A stretch of 48,673 bases of DNA from assembly GCF_004353915.1 (NCBI RefSeq), contig NZ_SMRP01000044.1:1-48673 (forward strand), written 5' to 3'. The translations under genes and the position numbers were made by a program. Shown here piece by piece: positions 44,910 through 48,673 of the stretch. Each line of letters opens with the position of its first letter. Within the stretch, counting starts at the first letter, position 1. Source of the stretch: Paraburkholderia silviterrae. Its GTDB lineage: Bacteria; Pseudomonadota; Gammaproteobacteria; Burkholderiales; Burkholderiaceae. The notes below the pieces were generated by a model. It saw only the letters and a program-made list of their open reading frames with translations, was not told where the DNA came from and did not search any database.

Positions 44910-44916
44910 AGAGTTG

Positions 44917-45813
44917 TCAGAGCCAGCGATACAGGGCCGTCGAGTTCGATTTCCGGAGTGCCTGAAATCCCGACATCACACGTCGAACGGAAAGCAGCTG
45001 CTTCCACAACCGCTCCTTGAGCTTGCCCGACGGCACTACGTTGAGCGGCAAGACAATTTCGCCGGGCCCCCAGCCCGGACGCCACGAGCGGGCAAGACCA
45101 CGGCGCATGAACAGCGTGAGCGTCGGCACGCCGATCGATGAGGCAAGATGGCCGAGACCTGAATCATTGCCGATAAACCAGCCCGATTCCGCAATCCACT
45201 TTGCAACGTCGCCCAGATCGAGCGCGTTCACTTCGTGCCCCTGTGCCGCGATCCCGCGCCACGCCTCGAACTCGTTGGGCGCAACAAGGAAACTCGGTCG
45301 CAGGCCGAGGCGCTCGAGCGAGCGCGCCAGCGCGAGAAACTTCCCTCGGCTCCACATCTTTTCGGGATGACTGCCCGTCGGGTGGATCACGACGCGATTC
45401 GCAGCACCGCCGGGGACCACGCCCGGCGGCAAGGTCAAACCATTCGAACGGGTAACGTCTTGCAGTTCGAAAGTATGACAGGCAATGTCGACGATACGGT
45501 CCACCATGTGATGCTTCGGCCCGTGGTAGGCCGGCAGGTCCGCGAGGCACAGCGTCCGGCCCGAGCGCGCGATTGTCGGCCCCTTTTTGGTTGGACGCAG
45601 CTCGATCACCGTCTCGAACGCACCGGCGTGATCGGTGAAGCGGCCCACGCGCACCCAGGGAAACCAGTCGGCGAGCTGTTCCGCCACCCAGCCGAACACG
45701 ACCGGCTGGTAGCCGTTTCGAACCAAGTTGTTCACGAGGACCATGCCAATGAGGCTGTCACCGATCGGCGGTGGCAGTACGACCGCGACGCTGCTATTCG
45801 TCTGAATTTTCAT
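44917..45813 (-). CDS. GT9 (heptosyltransferase-family) glycosyltransferase
   Basis: The 298-aa protein (ATG 45813) has VAVVLPPPIGDSLIGMVLVN, VVIHPTGSHPEKMWSRGKFL and GWFIGNDSGLGHLASSIGVP for ADP-heptose-like donor binding, and an end rich in basic residues. GT9 enzymes build the LPS inner core. It is shorter than WaaC/WaaF (about 320-350 aa), and the donor may differ. Operonic with waaL, it is probably an LPS core or ligation-site gene. Confidence 0.78.
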   Translation of the reverse strand: MKIQTNSSVAVVLPPPIGDSLIGMVLVNNLVRNGYQPVVFGWVAEQLADWFPWVRVGRFTDHAGAFETVIELRPTKKGPTIARSGRTLCLADLPAYHGPKHHMVDRIVDIACHTFELQDVTRSNGLTLPPGVVPGGAANRVVIHPTGSHPEKMWSRGKFLALARSLERLGLRPSFLVAPNEFEAWRGIAAQGHEVNALDLGDVAKWIAESGWFIGNDSGLGHLASSIGVPTLTLFMRRGLARSWRPGWGPGEIVLPLNVVPSGKLKERLWKQLLSVRRVMSGFQALRKSNSTALYRWL

Positions 45814-46681
45814 TGGTGATTGAAATGCTATCGGACGCCGTTTGTCGCATCGGCACGAGACGCCCGAATTACGTCCCTCGTGTGCCACACTCGAAGCGAA
45901 GGCGCATTCGCGGTCGCAAGGGTCGGCCGGCGTCCGATCTAACCCCACGGCGGGTTCCCATATTCAAATGCTGCCCACCACTGCGGCCAGCGGGGCCGAC
46001 TCGCGAAAGTATAACGCCCCCGGGCAACCCCAAGCATGTTTAATATGCCCCCAATTACATGTTCGCGGCGCAAAACCTCGCAGCACGGGCGTAAGGCACA
46101 GCGCTCTCGCCGGAGCGAAGACAACGCCGCTCCCTCATGGCGGGGATATGTAATGAACTCGTCACCCCTCCCTTCGGAGAAGAATCGAGCGCCCCACTAC
46201 GCATGGTGTATTGCCCCCGGGAGCAATTAGCCTCCGTCATGCGGGTTGCACACCGCCGGGCGGTATCGCCGGCTGTCACCGTGCAACGTTTCGGTGCGCG
46301 TACGCCGTCGCCCTGCGACAGCGTCCACCACTTCTCATCCATCGTTTGAACACCATGTACATCCGCCGCGTTTCATCCGTGTGGCCTACCCGAGCAGTGC
46401 ATGGGCCACACAGGGTTAGCTGGCGAACAGAAACTGTCCACAACCGTTGATAGCTTTCCGGAATGTCAGAGAGAACAACGGGCGCCCCGGAAATGTCGAC
46501 TTTGATCCAAAACCCTGCTTCATTTTATTTGATGTCAGGTCACCTCCGTCGATTGCCGTCGATCCCAATGTCCGACTCTTAACCAACCTTGGCGCTCCAC
46601 ATGATGCGCTTTATGCGATTGGATCCGGCCGAAATCGTTATGCCCTTTTCAGCATCCGAAGCTATCTGAGGCCATTGAGAC
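45814..46681. other. 868-bp gap between GT9 gene and GMC oxidoreductase gene
   Basis: I see no supported gene. Reading frames on both strands have no ribosome binding site or domain. The right 240 bases (46440-46681) are less GC-rich and contain an open frame (46447-46704) with some natural composition (LTNLGAPHDALYAIGSGRN), which overlaps the GMC start and is unproven. Promoters for the two divergent genes must lie here. Confidence 0.4.
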
Positions 46682-48460
46682 ATGACGGACTATATAGATT
46701 TTGAAATAGACACCGAGTCTCGGATCGGGCACGAGCCATTTGATCTCATCGTTGTTGGTGGCGGTGCCGCTGGATTGACAATCGTGCGCGAACTGTCCGG
46801 CCTTGGGCTCAAGATTCTGCTTCTGGAGAGCGGTGGACTCCAGGAATCTTCCAGCCACGAGGCTCTGAACAGGGTGGAAGTGCAGGGGTCTCTCAACGAC
46901 GCCAACATTCGGCAAGCGCGTCAGCAATTCCACGCGCATCAATTGAAGTTCTGGAGCGCCGAGACTCAGAAATTCGGCGTCCGATGCCGTGTCCTGGGGG
47001 GATCTACGACCGGCTGGGCGGGCAAGGTGGCGCCCTTCGACGCGGTGGATTTTATTCAGCGCGACTGGATACCGAACTCTGGATGGCCAATCGATTCCGC
47101 CGCCATCGCACCTTATATCGACCGGGCAGCCGAGCGGCTCGACCTGGGACCGATCATCCACGATCGCGCGTTCTGGAGCGCCGCGAAACTGAAGGAACCG
47201 ACCGAAGTTTCGCGAATGCAACACTTGACGTCGTTCTTTTGGCAATTCTCCCGCTCTCGTCACGACACGATGGACGTCATGCGATTCGGGCCCGACTTCA
47301 GGCAAGAAACACATCACGACGTGACGGTCGTGTTTAACGCGACGGTCGTGATGGTGAAGGTCGACGCAGATGGGATAACGGGGGTGGAGATCATTTCGTC
47401 GCTCTCCGGCAGCAGGAGGAGTACCGTTGAATCGGCCCACGTGGTGCTCGCCGCCGGCGCGATAGAAAATGCCCGCTTATTGCTTATGTCGAAAGATCTC
47501 GCGGGCGGCGCGCTGGGAAATGCGCATGACGTAGTCGGGCGCTACCTGACGGACCATCCGTGCATATTGCTGGGCGCTGTTTCGCCGAAAAACCACGCGC
47601 ATGCCGCCACACTGCTGGGCTTTTTTCCGCTGCATAAGAACTATCGAGCCTTTATCTATTCTCACGGACTCGCTCTTCGTCAAGAGGTTCAGAAAGGCGA
47701 ACGTCTGCCCAACATGGCCGTTTTTGCGAATATGCATATTTCGGATGATGACCCCATGCTCGCGCTGAAGCGGTTGGTAAAAAAGCAGAGCAAGGCTCCG
47801 ATGTCGGATATGCTCCTGGTCGTGAAAAGTTCGGGACTCGTCTTGAGTTTCGTCGGTCGCAGAATCCTCGGCAGCCAGAAAGTGCCTTACCGGCTGCGCC
47901 GCTTGATTGCAGACGCCGCAGTTCTGCTGAATGCCAATTTTGTTGCCCGAGACTATGCGACTAAAGGCACTGCGCGAAAAATCGAAGCGCTGACGCTAAA
48001 TCTGATTTGTGAGCAACCACCGTTGCCCGATAACCGTATCACGCTGTCCGAACGGCGCGACCGCCTCGGGCTCCCGCTCGCCCATATCACATGGGAGGCC
48101 GGGGATTACATGAAGCAGGCCGTCCAGACGTTCTCGGAGCTTCTGAAACAGGATCTATCTGCCGCGGGTATCCGCGGGTTCGAATTTTCGCCGGAAATCG
48201 CAGGGGGCGACATAGCGAAGATCGTCTTGCACGACATGGCCCATACTGCCGGGACAACGCGAATGGGGCTGAACCCCGCGACGAGCGTCGTGGACGACAC
48301 ATGTCAGGTACACGGCATACGTGGCCTTTACGTGGCAGGCGCTTCCGTTTTCCCGACGAGCGGACACGCCAATCCAACGATGGTTCTCATGGCGCTCGCA
48401 ATCCGATTGGCCGACCATCTGAAATCGCGACTGGCGGCGCACCGCGCAGCACGTAATTGA
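46682..48460 (+). CDS. GMC-family FAD-dependent oxidoreductase
   Basis: The 592-aa protein has FDLIVVGGGAAGLTIVREL for FAD binding, KILLLESGG (E binding ribose), RVLGGSTTGWAGKVAPFD where GMC enzymes read GG(S/T)(T/S)…N, a central HVVLAAGAIENARLLL and the C-terminal HTAGTTRMG…VDDTCQVHGIRGLYVAG, ending GHANPTMVLMALAIRLADHL. The His and Asn of the GHANPT motif are the usual catalytic pair. It lacks a signal peptide. The substrate is unknown; near LPS genes it could oxidise a sugar alcohol or cell-envelope polyol. GAGG lies about ten bases before ATG 46682. The gene ends at the bidirectional terminator before groL. Confidence 0.83.
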   Translation: MTDYIDFEIDTESRIGHEPFDLIVVGGGAAGLTIVRELSGLGLKILLLESGGLQESSSHEALNRVEVQGSLNDANIRQARQQFHAHQLKFWSAETQKFGVRCRVLGGSTTGWAGKVAPFDAVDFIQRDWIPNSGWPIDSAAIAPYIDRAAERLDLGPIIHDRAFWSAAKLKEPTEVSRMQHLTSFFWQFSRSRHDTMDVMRFGPDFRQETHHDVTVVFNATVVMVKVDADGITGVEIISSLSGSRRSTVESAHVVLAAGAIENARLLLMSKDLAGGALGNAHDVVGRYLTDHPCILLGAVSPKNHAHAATLLGFFPLHKNYRAFIYSHGLALRQEVQKGERLPNMAVFANMHISDDDPMLALKRLVKKQSKAPMSDMLLVVKSSGLVLSFVGRRILGSQKVPYRLRRLIADAAVLLNANFVARDYATKGTARKIEALTLNLICEQPPLPDNRITLSERRDRLGLPLAHITWEAGDYMKQAVQTFSELLKQDLSAAGIRGFEFSPEIAGGDIAKIVLHDMAHTAGTTRMGLNPATSVVDDTCQVHGIRGLYVAGASVFPTSGHANPTMVLMALAIRLADHLKSRLAAHRAARN

Positions 48461-48473
48461 TCGCAGACGCAAC

Positions 48474-48507
48474 AAAGCCCGCGAACGAAACATTCGCGGG
48501 CTTTTTT
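48474..48507. terminator. bidirectional rho-independent terminator
   Basis: AAAGCCCGCGAA (48474-48485) pairs over 12 bp with TTCGCGGGCTTT (48493-48504) around a 7-base loop, followed by TTT; the complementary strand has the A-run in front as T-run. It sits between the convergent GMC gene and groL and suits both. Confidence 0.9.
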
Positions 48508-48576
48508 CGTTCAGGCAGAAAACGCGCCTTGCGGCGCGTCCCCAGCACTTCGATGCCATACCGGCGTAAGCCGCTA

Positions 48577-48673
48577 TTACATGTCCATGCCCATGCCGCC
48601 GGGCATGCCGTCAGCCATCGGGGCATCTTCCTTCGGCAGTTCAGCAACCGCTGCGTCCGTCGTCAGCAGCAGG
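48577..48673 (-). CDS. groL: chaperonin GroEL, C-terminal fragment
   Basis: The minus strand gives 31 residues before TAA (48577-48579): LLLTTDAAVAELPKEDAP, then MADGMPGGMGMDM. The LLTTDAAVAE stretch and the Gly/Met-rich tail are diagnostic of the GroEL C-terminus. The rest of the gene is beyond the right edge. GroEL with GroES forms the folding chamber. The ATP-binding part is not visible here. Confidence 0.95.
   Translation of the reverse strand, partial: LLLTTDAAVAELPKEDAPMADGMPGGMGMDM

Noticed and set aside
46447..46704. 85-aa plus-strand gene ahead of the GMC gene
   Set aside because: No ribosome binding site, overlaps the GMC start out of frame, and has no recognisable motif.

Overview
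The window looks like a chromosomal segment of a high-GC betaproteobacterium of the Burkholderiaceae (Paraburkholderia/Caballeronia/Trinickia type). This rests on the base composition, the GroEL tail ending in Gly/Met repeats at the right edge, the yqgE-yqgF-pyrR-pyrB-pyrC' order, and a WbpL/WbpM-type O-antigen initiation pair. I could not run a database search, so the genus is an inference.

Left flank (1-5250): low-density and decaying DNA. It starts with a 60-bp GCGGGC hexamer array running into a broken membrane-protein remnant. A secreted glycine-rich repeat protein follows (1093-2616, minus), then a 52-aa small ORF with its own ribosome binding site, palindrome and terminator (3174-3332, minus). 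Last is an lrgAB pair with a nonsense codon in lrgA, a frameshift in lrgB, and an lrgB 3' end replaced by unrelated sequence.

Polysaccharide locus (5251-34175), with mixed orientation and mixed base composition. Minus strand: two GT2 proteins, one fused to a methyltransferase-like domain (5251-8070). Plus strand: a GT4 enzyme, galE, a WbpV-like SDR, a WbpL-like initiating transferase and WbpM (8639-14948), which should make and load the first sugar on undecaprenyl phosphate. A degraded glycosyltransferase gene and about 800 bp without a recognisable gene separate this from a second plus block (16404-22647): a coiled-coil polysialyltransferase-like protein, a coiled-coil TylF-type methyltransferase, and a gtrA-gtrB-gtrC side-chain glycosylation set. 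Facing it is a long minus-strand run (34175 to 22753): galU, rfbBACD, a WbbL-like GT2, the ABC exporter wzm-wzt, a DUF4422(GT111)-GT8 bifunctional protein, glf, and a GT2. The order wzm-wzt-(GT111-GT8)-glf-GT2 matches the Klebsiella O2a D-galactan I cluster, with the GT111-GT8 protein corresponding to WbbM. The main proposal is therefore that this strain makes an ABC-exported, galactofuranose-containing galactan-like O antigen, probably decorated by the Gtr proteins and modified by the coiled-coil enzymes.

Right flank (34362-48673): ordinary housekeeping genes. These are apaH, a PlsC-type acyltransferase, pyrR-pyrB and a catalytically dead dihydroorotase-like pyrC', yqgE-yqgF, a large Ala-rich protein of uncertain role, rubredoxin and a divergent thiD. 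They are followed by LPS genes (O-antigen ligase/polymerase family, GT9 heptosyltransferase family), a GMC oxidoreductase, a bidirectional terminator and the 3' end of groL.
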